From assembly GCA_009763385.1 (NCBI GenBank), contig CM019822.1, forward strand, positions 11,874,127-11,938,126: a DNA stretch of 64,000 nt. The letters are read 5' to 3'. This stretch comes from Coix lacryma-jobi var. lacryma-jobi. Its lineage: Eukaryota; Streptophyta; Magnoliopsida; Poales; Poaceae. This document shows, in pieces, positions 32,570 to 43,267 of this stretch. The position numbers were made by a program, and so were the translations under genes. The notes under the pieces are model-generated. The model worked only from the letters and a program-made list of their open reading frames with translations. It searched no databases and was not told where the DNA came from. Position 1 is the stretch's first letter, and the number at the start of each line of letters is the position of its first letter.

Positions 32570-32602
32570 TGGTCTCTCAGCAGCACTTAACCGTGCGAGA
32601 GT

Positions 32603-35503
32603 ATGGCCACTGACGGAGCGGGTGATGCTAGTGTTGTGCAACCCAAACCCTTTGAAGATCCGGATGTGCACACCACTAGCAGCAGCGAGAGTATCTCCAC
32701 AGCTAGCGGAAGGACACTTCCACAATTGGTTGTGTCGGCCGGAGAGCTCGCAAGACGAAAGGAAGAAAGAAGGTTGAGAAGAGAAGCTAGAGCCAAAGCA
32801 AAAGAAGATGCAGCAGCTCTCAAAGCAAAGGAAGACAAGGCTCAAAGAAGAGAAGAAAGAAAGATTAGAAGAGAAGAAAGAGCCAAGAGAAGAGAAGAAA
32901 AGAAGAAGAAGGAAGAGCTCAAAGCTAAGAAGAGTGTGCACTTGAGTGAAGACTCAAGTAGCACCGAAGATGGTGATGATGACATCTCCTATCATCTCAA
33001 GGGTGACAAGAAGAAGAAGGAGGAGACCAAGGAGACATACAAAGCCGTATCCTATACTTATTCTTCTATGTCTAACCATGATTCTAGGCCTCTCATTAAT
33101 GTACCCGCGGGCAAGTTGCCTCGTTTCGACGGGACCAACTTTGCCAAGTGGAAGCACATTATGAAGACCTATCTTATTGGTCTCCATCCAGGAATTTGGG
33201 AGATAGTGCACAATGGACTTGAAGCACCGGTTGATCCAAAGAACCCCACTCAAGATGAGTTCCGCAACATTCATCTCAATGCCCAAGCAACTAGTGTGCT
33301 ACTTAGTGCCTTGGATGGTGATGAGTACAACAAGGTCATGGGAGTTGAAGTTGCAAAAGAGATTTGGGACACATTGCATATTGCTCATGAAGGGGTTGAT
33401 AAAGTGAGGCAATCCAAGATTGATTTGTTGATGGCCAAGCTCAACCGGTTTGTGATTTGTGATGGTGAAGGCCCTCAAGAGATGTTTGATAGGTTGATGG
33501 TCATTGTTGGCAAGATTAGAGGGCTAGGTGGAAACGAAATCAATGATCACAAGGTAGTGAAGATTATGTTGGAAGCTTACTCACCAAGAAATGAGACCGT
33601 GGTGACATTGATTAGAGACAAGAAGAAATTTGAAAAGTTCACACCTAGTGATGTGCTTGGGAGGATTATCACTTTTGATATGCAAAGAGAGGAAGCTAAT
33701 GAAAGAAGGAAGCTTGGAGAGTTGCAAGCAAGGCTAGATGGGATGAAGATCAAGGAAGTAGCACTCAAGGCAAGCAAGCCAACAAAGCAAGCAACATCAA
33801 GCAAGCCAAATTCAAGCAAACAAGCCTCTACAAGCAAGCCCAAGCAACAAAAGAAGAAAATAGAGGTTGAGGACAGCACATCATCCTCTTGCAAAAGTGA
33901 GAGTGATAGTGAAGAATTTGAGAAGATTAATGATATAGCCCTATTCATGAGAAGATACCGCAAGGGGCTCAAGAAAGAAGGATACAAGTTTGTGAAGAGG
34001 AAGTTTCCCAACAAGAAGAAGAGGACTTGCTACAATTGTGGTAGCACCGAGCACTTCATTGCTCATTGCCCAAATGAGAAGAAAGACAACAAGGGCAAGA
34101 AAGATGACAAAGCCACTTACAAGAAGCACAACAAGAGGTACATGGGGGAAGCTCACATTGGACATGAATGGGACTCAACGGTACAAACCTCAAGTGAAGA
34201 AGATGAGAAGATGGCAACCATTGCATTCCAAAAGCCATCTCCTCCACCAAGGTTATTCAACAACTTGTCCGATGATGATGACAACTCCCACACTTGCCTC
34301 ATGGCCAAGAAAGAGAAGGTGAAAAAGACTCGTACTTCCAAACCTTCTCTTCCACTTAGTGACATCTCTAGTAGTGAACTTAGTGACTCTTCTAGTGATG
34401 ATAGCTCTAGTGATGAAGAGATAAACATGATAACAAAGAACTTAGATAAGAAAACCAAACTCTTTATCACTAAGCTAATGGAGGAACTAGAGGGTGTACA
34501 AGCCGAGCTAGCAATAAGTGAGGATGCTCTTATCAAACAAGAGGATCTCTATATTGCTTGCAAGGAAGCTCTTGCATTAGAGAGAAGTGAGTTGGATGTC
34601 TTGCATGAGGCCTTGGCCAAAGAGCAAGATGAACATGCTTCTCTAAAGAAGGCTCATGTTGGACTCAAGAAAAAGTATTGTGACTTGGATGTAAAGCACA
34701 AGGAACTTGAGCTGCAATATAACCTTCTTTGGGAAAGCAACTCAACTCTCCCTAAGGCAAATGTCACTCCTATTCCCTCCACTAGTGAAGGTTGTGGAAA
34801 ATGCTATAATCTTGATTTGAATGTCTATTCCACTAACCTTGCAAACATGGAGGTCATGAGAAAAGAAATAGCAAGATTGACAAGTGTTATTGCAAGTGGT
34901 TGTGTCAAGGCTACTATAAGTGCTAGTGAGAAGACCCAAAGCAAGAACATGCCCAAGTTCAAGAACGGAAGACGTCCTTTCATAAAGGATGGGTTGGGGC
35001 ATGTAAAGGGAGGCAAAACCAATGGAAGGAAGAAGGTGAATGGCTATGAATGTGTGAGGTTTGAGAAGAAGGGTTACATTGGTACAGTTCAGCCTGCACA
35101 GACCGCGGCAGTGCCGCGCCAGAAGGCGGCAGTGCCGGGCCCCGGCAGTGCCGCCCCCAGGCCGGCAGTGCCGCGCCCCAAGAAAGGGAAGGCTACCAGT
35201 TCCCCTTCTGCTCACTCTCACACACAGCCCAAGCAGATGCCAAATCAGAAGCAAGGGTCTCAGAAACCAAAGGAGTCTATTTGGGTAACCAAGAACAAGT
35301 TCATGCATCAACCCAAGATAGAAGCTCCAAGAATGAGCATGTCCTCTTGTTACTTCTTAGGACACAACAACAGTGGTAAAGTTGTTGCAAAGTATGTTGG
35401 TAAAGACAAGAGGGCAGCCGACAAGTTTATTTGGGTTCCTAAGATACTTGTGACTAACATGCAAGGCCCCAATGTCAATTGGGGACCTAAACCAAGGAAC
35501 TAA
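32603..35503 (+). CDS. E4 gag (966 aa, intact)
   Basis: Starts MATDGAGDASVVQ 33 bases after the PBS. The N-terminus has a Lys/Arg/Glu coiled coil (about 47-115) longer than in E1-E3. The copia gag region follows (LPRFDGTNFAKWKHIMKTYL to IWDTLHIAHEG), then CCHC knuckle CYNCGSTEHFIAHC at about 476-489, Ser/Asp-rich parts and a C-terminal coiled coil (about 610-710). Near residues 834-860 four LTR-type palindromes are read in frame, giving Ala/Val/Pro repeats (AAVPRQKAAVPGPGSAAP). It ends WGPKPRN. The last about 50 bases overlap the pol frame (+1). Confidence 0.92.
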   Translation: MATDGAGDASVVQPKPFEDPDVHTTSSSESISTASGRTLPQLVVSAGELARRKEERRLRREARAKAKEDAAALKAKEDKAQRREERKIRREERAKRREEKKKKEELKAKKSVHLSEDSSSTEDGDDDISYHLKGDKKKKEETKETYKAVSYTYSSMSNHDSRPLINVPAGKLPRFDGTNFAKWKHIMKTYLIGLHPGIWEIVHNGLEAPVDPKNPTQDEFRNIHLNAQATSVLLSALDGDEYNKVMGVEVAKEIWDTLHIAHEGVDKVRQSKIDLLMAKLNRFVICDGEGPQEMFDRLMVIVGKIRGLGGNEINDHKVVKIMLEAYSPRNETVVTLIRDKKKFEKFTPSDVLGRIITFDMQREEANERRKLGELQARLDGMKIKEVALKASKPTKQATSSKPNSSKQASTSKPKQQKKKIEVEDSTSSSCKSESDSEEFEKINDIALFMRRYRKGLKKEGYKFVKRKFPNKKKRTCYNCGSTEHFIAHCPNEKKDNKGKKDDKATYKKHNKRYMGEAHIGHEWDSTVQTSSEEDEKMATIAFQKPSPPPRLFNNLSDDDDNSHTCLMAKKEKVKKTRTSKPSLPLSDISSSELSDSSSDDSSSDEEINMITKNLDKKTKLFITKLMEELEGVQAELAISEDALIKQEDLYIACKEALALERSELDVLHEALAKEQDEHASLKKAHVGLKKKYCDLDVKHKELELQYNLLWESNSTLPKANVTPIPSTSEGCGKCYNLDLNVYSTNLANMEVMRKEIARLTSVIASGCVKATISASEKTQSKNMPKFKNGRRPFIKDGLGHVKGGKTNGRKKVNGYECVRFEKKGYIGTVQPAQTAAVPRQKAAVPGPGSAAPRPAVPRPKKGKATSSPSAHSHTQPKQMPNQKQGSQKPKESIWVTKNKFMHQPKIEAPRMSMSSCYFLGHNNSGKVVAKYVGKDKRAADKFIWVPKILVTNMQGPNVNWGPKPRN
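35103..35178 (+). repeat. LTR-type palindromes inside E4 gag
   Basis: Four copies of GGCAGTGCCG-type palindromes, in frame, encoding an Ala/Val/Pro-rich insert. E1 and E2 gag lack this insert at the matching place. Confidence 0.85.
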
Positions 35504-38500
35504 ACTTGTTTTGCAGGCATACTCCTCCGGTGGATCAAGTTGGGTGCTTGATAGCGGATGTACAAATCATATGACCGGAGAAAGGAGTATGTTCTCATCA
35601 TATTCCCCAACTACAAATGCAAGTGAGAATATCATATTTGGTGATAACTCCAAGGGGGATGTGCTAGGTCTTGGTAAAGTTGCTATCACACTTGAACATT
35701 CAATTACCAATGTCTTACATGTTGATTCGTTAAGTTACAATTTGTTGTCCGTTTCACAATTGTGTGGGATGGGTTTCAATTGTCTCTTTACGAATGAGGG
35801 TGTGGAAGTCTTTAGAAGAGAGGATTCCTCTATTGTCTTTACGGGTCGTTTGAAAGGGAAGCTTTACTTAGTTGACTTCAACAAAAGTGAAGCTAAACTT
35901 GAGACTTGTTTAGTGGCAAAATCTAGCATGGGTTGGTTATGGCACCGCCGACTAGCTCATGTTGGGATGAGGAACTTGGCCAAACTTCAAAACGACAACC
36001 ACATCCTAGGACTAACCAATGTTCATTTTGAGAAAGACAGAGTATGTGGAGCTTGCCAAGCCGGAAAGCAAGTAGGCGTACCTCACCCACCAAAGAGCTA
36101 CGACACGACTACTCATCCATTGGAGTTGATTCACATGGATCTCTTTGGACCGGTTGCCTACCTTAGCATCGGCGGTAACAAACATGGTCTTGTTATTGTT
36201 GATGACTATTCTCGTTTCACTTGGGTATTCTTTTTGCATGATAAAAGTGTAGTGCAAGAGAAGGTGAAGATGTTTGTACGAAGAGCTCAAAGGGAATTCG
36301 GTTTCAATATCAAGAAGGTTCGTAGTGACAACGGAACCGAATTCCGAAACACCCAAGTGGAAGAGTTACTTGATGAAGAGGGCATCAAGCATGAGTTCTC
36401 AGTGCCCTATACCCCTCAACAAAATGGTGTGGTGGAGAGGAAGAATAGAACGCTCATTGACATGGCAAGGACAATGCTAGATGAGTACAAGACGCCGGAC
36501 ATCTTTTGGGCCGAAGCCGTCAACACCGCTTGCCATGCAATCAACCGCCTCTACCTCCACAAGAGAAGAAAGAAGACATCCTATGAGCTGCTCACCGGTA
36601 ACAAGCCAAAGGTGTCTTACTTTAGAGTATTTGGGTGCAAATGTTTCATATTGAACAAGAAACCCAAAGTCTCTAAGTTCGCATCCAAGGTTGATGAAGG
36701 TTTTCTTCTCGGTTATGGATCAAACGAGCATGCCTATCGTGTTTTCAACAAGGCCTCCGGCAAGGTTGAAATAGCGATAGACGTGACGTTTGATGAAACT
36801 AATGGCTCTCAAGTAGAGCAAGTTGATGAAGTTGTTGTAGGTAATGAGGAACCTCCTTGTGAAGCAATCAAGCAGCTAGCCATTGGTGATATAAGACCAC
36901 AGGAACAGCAGGCTACAGATCAGGAAGGTCCTCAAGCTGAAGCTTCTGCTGGGACTGATCAGATACAGTCCCCGGCAGTGCCGGGCCAGACCCCGGCAGT
37001 GCCGGACCCCGGCAGTGCCGCGCGGAGCCAAGCAGTGCCGGGCACACCCAGAGCAGCTGCAGCAACTCCACTTCATGGAGTGAACCTACAACCCATCTTC
37101 GAGCAAGATGAAGAAGAAGAAGCCGAAGATGAACCAGAACCCATCGATCATCCAAGACTCAAGCAAACTATTCAACGAGATCACCCCGTTGACAATATTC
37201 TTGGGAGTCTACGAAAGGGGGTAACGACACGCTCTCATTTGGCAAATTTCTGTCAATATTACTCGTTTGTCTCCTCTTTGGAACCTCTCAAGGTAGAAGA
37301 AGCCCTGGATGATCCGGATTGGGTGATGGCCATGCAAGAAGAGCTCAACAACTTCGAGCGCAATCAAGTATGGTCACTCGTGGAAAGACCAAATACCAAT
37401 GTCATTGGAACCAAATGGGTCTTTCGCAACAAGCAAGATGAAGAAGGTGTGGTGACAAGGAACAAGGCAAGATTGGTAGCTCAAGGGTTCACACAAGTAG
37501 AGGGCCTGGACTTTGAAGAAACATATGCACCGGTTGCAAGACTTGAAGCCATTCGGATTCTTCTAGCCTATGCAGCCCATCATGAATTCAAGCTATATCA
37601 AATGGATGTGAAGAGTGCATTCCTCAATGGCCCTATACAAGAGTTGGTATATGTCGAGCAACCACCGGGCTTTGAAGATCCCATGTTTCCCAACCACGTC
37701 TTCAAACTCCGAAAGGCGCTCTATGGGCTTAAGCAAGCACCTAGAGCATGGTATGAATGCCTTAAGGAATTCTTGCTCAAACAAGGCTTTGAAATAGGCA
37801 AAGCCGATCCTACTCTCTTCACTCATAAAGTCAATGGAGATATCTTTGTGTGCCAAATATATGTCGATGACATAATATTTGGTAGTACTAACAAATCCTT
37901 TTGTGATGAGTTTAGTAGGATCATGACTAAAAGATTTGAGATGTCTATGATGGGTGAGCTCAAGTTCTTCCTTGGGTTTCAAATCAAGCAATTGAAGGAA
38001 GGGACTTTTCTTTGCCAAACCAAGTACACCCATGATATGTTAAAGAAGTTTGACATGGTGAACGCTAAGCCTATCAAAACGCCCATGCCAACTAATGGAC
38101 ATCTTGATCTTGATAAGGAAGGAAAAGCTGTGGACATCAAGGTATATCGTTCCATGATTGGCTCCCTCCTTTACTTATGCGCATCTAGGCCCGATATTAT
38201 GCTTAGCGTGTGCATGTGTGCTAGATTTCAAGCTAACCCGAAAGAGTGTCACTTAGTGGCCGTTAAGAGAATCTTGAGATATCTAGTTCACACTCCAAAC
38301 CTTGGCTTGTGGTATCCTAGGGGCTCCAAGTTTGATCTACTTGGCTATTCGGATTCCGATTACGCCGGTTGCAAGGTAGATCGAAAAAGCACTTCGGGGA
38401 CATGTCAATTCCTTGGACGCTCCTTAGTGTCTTGGAGTTCTAAAAAGCAAAATTGTGTAGCCCTATCCACAGCCGAGGCCGAGTATGTTGCAGCAGGTGC

Positions 38501-38813
38501 ATGTTGTGCGCAACTACTTTGGATGAGGCAAACCCTTCGTGATTTCGGATGTCAATTTACTCATATCCCACTCTTGTGTGACAATGAGAGCGCCATAAAG
38601 CTAGCAAACAACCCAGTGTGTCATTCAAGAACCAAACACATAGACATCCGGCATCACTTCTTGAGAGATCATGAAATCAAAGGAGATATCGCCATCAAAC
38701 ATGTGAGCACCGACAAACAACTAGCCGATATCTTCACTAAGCCTCTAGATGAGTCAAGGTTTTGTGCTTTAAGGAGTGAACTAAATATACTTGACTCTCG
38801 TAACTTAGTTTGA
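35472..38813 (+). CDS. E4 pol polyprotein (1113 aa, intact)
   Basis: Open from 35454 in the +1 frame relative to gag. Protease VLDSGCTNHM (Asp about 27), WHRRLAHVGM and CGACQAGKQ zinc residues. Integrase core DLFGP, DDYSRFTWVFFL, SDNGTEF and GVVERKNRTL. A low-complexity hinge (about 485-560) includes a palindrome-encoded SPAVPGQTPAVPDPGSA. RT follows (VKSAFLNG, YVDDIIFGST with YVDD at about 797-800), then RNase H (GYSDSDYAGCKVDRKST, LSTAEAEY, CDNESAIKL). At the junction E4 has CAG (35514-35516) where E1-E3 have an in-frame TAG. Expression could be by +1 frameshift in the gag overlap or by splicing to TTTTGCAG; neither is shown. Confidence 0.93.
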   Translation: MSIGDLNQGTKLVLQAYSSGGSSWVLDSGCTNHMTGERSMFSSYSPTTNASENIIFGDNSKGDVLGLGKVAITLEHSITNVLHVDSLSYNLLSVSQLCGMGFNCLFTNEGVEVFRREDSSIVFTGRLKGKLYLVDFNKSEAKLETCLVAKSSMGWLWHRRLAHVGMRNLAKLQNDNHILGLTNVHFEKDRVCGACQAGKQVGVPHPPKSYDTTTHPLELIHMDLFGPVAYLSIGGNKHGLVIVDDYSRFTWVFFLHDKSVVQEKVKMFVRRAQREFGFNIKKVRSDNGTEFRNTQVEELLDEEGIKHEFSVPYTPQQNGVVERKNRTLIDMARTMLDEYKTPDIFWAEAVNTACHAINRLYLHKRRKKTSYELLTGNKPKVSYFRVFGCKCFILNKKPKVSKFASKVDEGFLLGYGSNEHAYRVFNKASGKVEIAIDVTFDETNGSQVEQVDEVVVGNEEPPCEAIKQLAIGDIRPQEQQATDQEGPQAEASAGTDQIQSPAVPGQTPAVPDPGSAARSQAVPGTPRAAAATPLHGVNLQPIFEQDEEEEAEDEPEPIDHPRLKQTIQRDHPVDNILGSLRKGVTTRSHLANFCQYYSFVSSLEPLKVEEALDDPDWVMAMQEELNNFERNQVWSLVERPNTNVIGTKWVFRNKQDEEGVVTRNKARLVAQGFTQVEGLDFEETYAPVARLEAIRILLAYAAHHEFKLYQMDVKSAFLNGPIQELVYVEQPPGFEDPMFPNHVFKLRKALYGLKQAPRAWYECLKEFLLKQGFEIGKADPTLFTHKVNGDIFVCQIYVDDIIFGSTNKSFCDEFSRIMTKRFEMSMMGELKFFLGFQIKQLKEGTFLCQTKYTHDMLKKFDMVNAKPIKTPMPTNGHLDLDKEGKAVDIKVYRSMIGSLLYLCASRPDIMLSVCMCARFQANPKECHLVAVKRILRYLVHTPNLGLWYPRGSKFDLLGYSDSDYAGCKVDRKSTSGTCQFLGRSLVSWSSKKQNCVALSTAEAEYVAAGACCAQLLWMRQTLRDFGCQFTHIPLLCDNESAIKLANNPVCHSRTKHIDIRHHFLRDHEIKGDIAIKHVSTDKQLADIFTKPLDESRFCALRSELNILDSRNLV
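36971..37042 (+). repeat. LTR-type palindromes inside E4 pol (integrase-RT hinge)
   Basis: CGGCAGTGCCG palindromes read in frame between integrase and RT. Absent from the matching hinge of E1 and E2, which is Asp/His/Gln-rich instead. Confidence 0.85.
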
Positions 38814-39726
38814 AACCTAGCATGCTTGATTGTTCAACTAGTTTGACCTAGGTAAAACAATTTCAAAACTTTCATATTGTGTTTCAAAATCTTTGAAAGA
38901 AACTTGCTTGGTATGACCATTGTTCTGTATTGATTACTTGCTGCTGGTCATATCATGCATGAGGTACCTGTCCACTCCAAGAATAAGCTGTAGTATAATA
39001 GAGAATAACTCTCTCTGTTGGTAACAGGCCGGCAGTGCCGGGCCAGGCGCGGAAGTGCCGGGCCCCGGCAGTGCCGCGCCAGGCGCGGTAGTGCCGCGAC
39101 TTACTGATTCGGCTGAATCAGTCTGTTACCGAGTGGAGTCACAGGGAAAAGGTTTTCTTTCCTATTCTACCCGTGACTTCCCCTCTCTCTCCCTCATCCA
39201 TTCACTTTCACCACCGTAACTCTCTCTCCTATCTCTCACTCTCTCTCACGGGCGACTGGAGGTGACCGAGACCTTCCACCGGCCGACGACTTCCCGGAGC
39301 TTCCGGCCAGCGGTAGTGCCGCTCGGGTCTCTCTCCGTGCTGCTCGCTTTCCTCTTCACCAAGGGACTCCATCCCTCTTCTTCTTTCCCCAAGGTGAAGA
39401 TTCAAATCCCTAACCCTAAGTTTTTCCCGATTTGTAAAATGTGCCATGGATATTGTTCTTAGAGGTTGTAGAAGGGTTTGTAGATGATAGGGGAGTAGTA
39501 GAGGTGGTGGATGTGGTGTTGTTTGGCTCAGATCCGGTCTGCCTGCGCGGCAGTGCCGCGCCCAGCGCGGCAGTGCCGGGCCCCGGCAGTGCCGCTCCCA
39601 GAGCGGCAGTGCCGGACTCTGTGCAGAGTTCTGATCCAGCCAACACCTGTTCCATCAATTTCTATTACCTCTCTATGATTTACCAGTCCTTATACGGTCT
39701 TCTAACACACAGTGTTCATGTTTTAG
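38814..39726 (+). promoter_or_regulatory. E4 spacer: palindromes, C/T-rich leader, candidate intron
   Basis: Palindromes at 39028-39098, then a strongly C/T-rich stretch (39175-39250) like a 5' leader. A candidate intron starts at CCAAG/GTGAAG (donor 39394) and ends at TTCATGTTTTAG (39726), directly before the ATG of the third ORF. A second palindrome cluster (39545-39615) lies inside it. No convincing TATA box was found after the palindromes. Confidence 0.45.
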
Positions 39727-41304
39727 ATGTCGGGAGGAAGCGATGAAGAGAGGAGGACCAAGAGGAGGTTGGACCCGCTCAGGGGGAGGAGCAAGCAGCC
39801 AGCCATTCGTGGTGGTGCTCGCTCCCAAGGAGGCAGTTCAGCTAGGCAGCAGATACGAGACGAGATCCGTCTCCAGATGCAGGGTCGTCAGATCAGGGAA
39901 GATCTTTACCCTGCCACTCCAGAGCACCTAGCAGAGGTCAGCAGAGACCACATCCAGCCCTATGAGGAGGATGTTTTGGAGAGGGCACCACAGGACACCA
40001 GGCCCAGACAGGTGGTGTCCTACCACCAGCAGTTCTCGTCAGTGAAGGCACAGCGTCAGCAAAATCCCTACAATGCTCCAAAGGACATGGGAATTGACTA
40101 CAGGTTCTGGAATGAATTTCATTCAGATTTCTACCGTTCAGTCCTGTTCAATGCCAAAAAGTCCAAGATTCTAAGTATGAGATATGTAGATTGGGAGCAT
40201 CTTGAGGCCAAGACTGACAGTGAGATCAACAGGGTGATAGCTGCATGCAAGAGAAGAAATATGTATGATTTGATGGGTTTCCAGTACAACTGGAATGTGG
40301 AGATTATTTCTCAGTTTCATGCCACTCTATATGTTGATAATGTGCTGGAGGAGATGCACTGGATGACCGAGGGTCGCCACTACAAGGTCACCTATGAGAC
40401 CTTTAGTAGGATCCTTGGCTTGGGCAGCGATGACAGGCAGTTGGATAACCTGCATGATGAGAGGACGTTGACAGACAGGGAGATTGCCCACTTATATGAT
40501 GATCCTAGCAAGGCTGATGGGTTGGTGAAGGGGCTGAAACCTTTCTACTACATGCTCAACAACCTATTCAGGCAGACGCTCAACCCGAAGGGAGGGTCAC
40601 ATTCTAACTTGTATGGATATGGCAGGAATATGTTGGCTAGGATGGACCCTCAGGCTAGACCTTTTTCTATATCCAGCTTTATTTGGACCGAGCTTCAGGT
40701 TGCAGCAGAGGATGCTAGGAAGGCGGTTCTATATGCACCTTATATCATGTTTATGATTGAGATGGTCTCCGGACATTCTTTTGTTAAGGATGGGTTGCAT
40801 GAGCCGTACAGGGCTGAGAAGAAGAAGGCGGCAGCAGGAGGTTCAGCAGGGGCAGCAGCTAGTGACAGGCCTGGGAGCTCTCGCCCTTCCTATCAGAGGA
40901 AGAAGAAGAGCAAGCTAGCACGATGGATCAAGGCCATCTTTTCTACCTGCACCTACGCAGCCGAGACGGCACATCAGGCGCTTGTTGAGCAGCGCGCAGA
41001 GCGAGAGCGGGCGGGACGTTCGCCGTTACCTCCACCCCGCTCTCCACCTCGCTTTGACCTCTCCAGTCTTGAGTCCGACGACTTAGATGATGATGACGAG
41101 GAGGAGGAGCAGGAGGAGATAGTGCCAGTGCCACCTCGTCGGTCTTCACGTGCCTCCGCCTCGACCCGCTACACCAGTACCACCCACCGTCAGGGCAAGG
41201 CCGTGGTAGAGTCCGATGACGACGACGACGACGATGATGAGGAGGAGGAAGAAGAGGAAGAAGATGAGGTTGAGTGGGACAAGGTTGCATCGGATGATGA
41301 TTGA
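39727..41304 (+). CDS. E4 third ORF (525 aa, unknown function)
   Basis: Intact ORF between pol and the 3' LTR. A basic N-terminus (MSGGSDEERRTKRRLDPLRG) precedes a core with DYRFWNEFHSDFY (about 123), IISQFHATLYVD (about 193) and MHWMTEGRHYKVTYETFSRILGLG (about 211-234), matching the pattern in the E1/E2 ORF. A Lys-rich patch and a highly acidic tail follow (Asp/Glu runs about 455-525). No signal peptide or transmembrane segment, so 'envelope-like' is not supported. The basic start and acidic end suggest a nucleic-acid or protein-binding role, which is inference. Confidence 0.82.
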   Translation: MSGGSDEERRTKRRLDPLRGRSKQPAIRGGARSQGGSSARQQIRDEIRLQMQGRQIREDLYPATPEHLAEVSRDHIQPYEEDVLERAPQDTRPRQVVSYHQQFSSVKAQRQQNPYNAPKDMGIDYRFWNEFHSDFYRSVLFNAKKSKILSMRYVDWEHLEAKTDSEINRVIAACKRRNMYDLMGFQYNWNVEIISQFHATLYVDNVLEEMHWMTEGRHYKVTYETFSRILGLGSDDRQLDNLHDERTLTDREIAHLYDDPSKADGLVKGLKPFYYMLNNLFRQTLNPKGGSHSNLYGYGRNMLARMDPQARPFSISSFIWTELQVAAEDARKAVLYAPYIMFMIEMVSGHSFVKDGLHEPYRAEKKKAAAGGSAGAAASDRPGSSRPSYQRKKKSKLARWIKAIFSTCTYAAETAHQALVEQRAERERAGRSPLPPPRSPPRFDLSSLESDDLDDDDEEEEQEEIVPVPPRRSSRASASTRYTSTTHRQGKAVVESDDDDDDDDEEEEEEEEDEVEWDKVASDDD

Positions 41305-41985
41305 GTGCTTGGACACTCTTCTCTTCTCTCTTTGCTCTTTTTGGTGACTTGTTGCCAAAGGGGGAGAAGTAGATGGAGAGAAGGGGGTACAACACTTTTT
41401 CACTTTTTCAGCTTTTCATGTCCCCATCTTTAGTTGTAGTTGTGAGATGAGAGAGTTGGACCGTTTAAAACTCTATTTTTGTAATATACTCTATCGTACT
41501 ACTTCGTATGCTTGGATGTGGACATGTATCATTTACCTGCTTTATTTAGTTTGTGCTATCTTGTTTAGATCAGTTTGATATATGCTTTGTGGTTTTATAT
41601 TTTGTCCGCTGCGTTTGCTGACTGTTGCCTGAGCGGCAGTGCCGCTCCAGGGCCGGCAGTGCCGGGCCCCGGCAGTGCCGCGCCCAGAGCGGCAGTGCCG
41701 CTCTGGCAAAAGACAGCAAACACCTCTGATGTGCTTAAACTGTCATTCGCATCACGTTATATTATTGACACAGTTTAATTGCACCCCACAAAGCTATCAG
41801 ATGTGAAACTGAACCTATATTCCACTTTAATATGTGAATGTTGGCCTTTTATGCCAATTTGAGAATTCAGCTCTCATTCACACATTTAGGGGGAGGTTTC
41901 ACACCTAAGCTTCAAAATCTCAGTTTTATACCCTTCTCTTGTAAGCTCTAATTGTGTTGTCATCAATCACCAAAAAGGGGGAGAT
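41305..41985 (+). other. E4 3' region: palindromes and purine tracts
   Basis: Non-coding. GGGGGAG tracts near 41360 and 41888, and the PPT AAAAAGGGGGAG at 41972-41983. CGGCAGTGCCG palindromes lie at 41631-41705. The block GTTGTCATCAATCACC stands before the PPT. Confidence 0.75.
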
Positions 41986-43262
41986 TGTAAGTGCAATCAA
42001 GCCCTAATTGTGGGTTTTGGTGATAATGACCACACGATTAGAGGACTAATGAGATTTATAAAGTTGATAAGCAGGTTATGTTAAGAAAGGATGGTGTATA
42101 TGCGTTGGTGGACCCCTCACACTACATTTCGTCGGTTCCGAACTCAAAGCGCTTCAAAGATATTTTATTTTGGATTACTTGAGTTTAGGAATGCCGTACT
42201 ATAAAGGGGGAATGCAAATTCATTGATATGGCTGAATGATATGTGCTCAAACCAACCCAAACCATCCACATTTCCAACCAAAGACAGCTGCACTCATTGT
42301 AGATCTGTTCCTGTCTGTTTGGTGGGCGCGGCAGTGCCGCTCTAGGCGCGGCAGTGCCGGGCCGCGGCACTACCGGGCTAAGGCCGGCACTGCCGCGACT
42401 TGATTTGCCCGTTGGATGGCAGGGGGTATTTACATCACCCCCTCTGCCTCCCAACGGTTATCCACGACCAGAACACTCCACCTACCTCCAGACAAGCTCC
42501 CTTTCTCCATTGAAGGCCCTCCAAGCTCCCAACCACCAAAATCTTCATTCCCATTGATTCCAAGTGGTTGAGAGGCTCAAACCTTCACCAAAGAGGAGTC
42601 CTAGCTGAGATCTACTGCCTAGAGCACTTGAGTTGAGCCATAGCCGGTGGATTTGCTTCTATTACTCTTGGGTTCTTGGAACCCTAGCCGGCTAGGCGTC
42701 GCCCTAGAGCCTTGCCAACTTGTGTGGCGGCCTAGGGAGGTTTGTAATCACTTGTGCAGCTAGTAAGATTACCCCTCATCTCAAGGATTTGGTTCCTTGA
42801 CTTGAGAACGAGGTTGAGTTGCAAAGCTCATGACCTAAGTGGTCAACCTCAACAACGTGGAGGTAGGCAAGCCTTGGTGGCGAGCTGAACCACGGGATAA
42901 ATCACTTGTCTCGCGTGCTTGCTTAGTTTCATTCTCTATGTTCATGAGCTTGTGATATATTCTAGGGTTTGGCTCGATCTACTCTATCTTTCATATTTGG
43001 CTTGGAGTAGTTGTTTCTGCTGGTTCATATAGCCTATTGTTACATTCCTATTCATATAGAATCTGCAGATTGTGGGTAGATTTCGAATTGCAGCTTCTGG
43101 TCTTCGTCTGCGCGGCAGTACCGCGCTGAGGCCGGCAGTGCCGGGGAGCGGCAGTGCCGGGCGCAGGGCGGTAGTGCCGGGCATATCTAATTTGGTTTTA
43201 AGCTGTGATTTTTGACAGGCCTATTCACCCCCCCCCCCCTCTAGGCCACACAGGTCCTTACA
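41986..43262 (+). repeat. E4 3' LTR
   Basis: 1277 bp. Matches 31281-32554 except for three more C in the terminal C-run. Followed by target duplication CTTGA and the continuing E3 integrase. Confidence 0.95.
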
Positions 43263-43267
43263 CTTGA

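Larger units (their letters stand above)
31281..43262 (+). mobile_element. E4: intact, very young Sirevirus-like copia element
   Basis: 11,982 bp, target duplication CTTGA (31276-31280, 43263-43267). The LTRs appear identical except for a C-run of 9 versus 12. Gag, pol and the third ORF are all uninterrupted, and PBS and PPT are present. Everything needed for autonomous movement seems to be there. It is inserted in the integrase of E3 and is the innermost, youngest layer. Confidence 0.95.

Noticed and set aside
39441..39746. 101-codon ORF before the E4 third ORF
   Set aside because: It runs through palindromes and the candidate intron and has no match in other elements.
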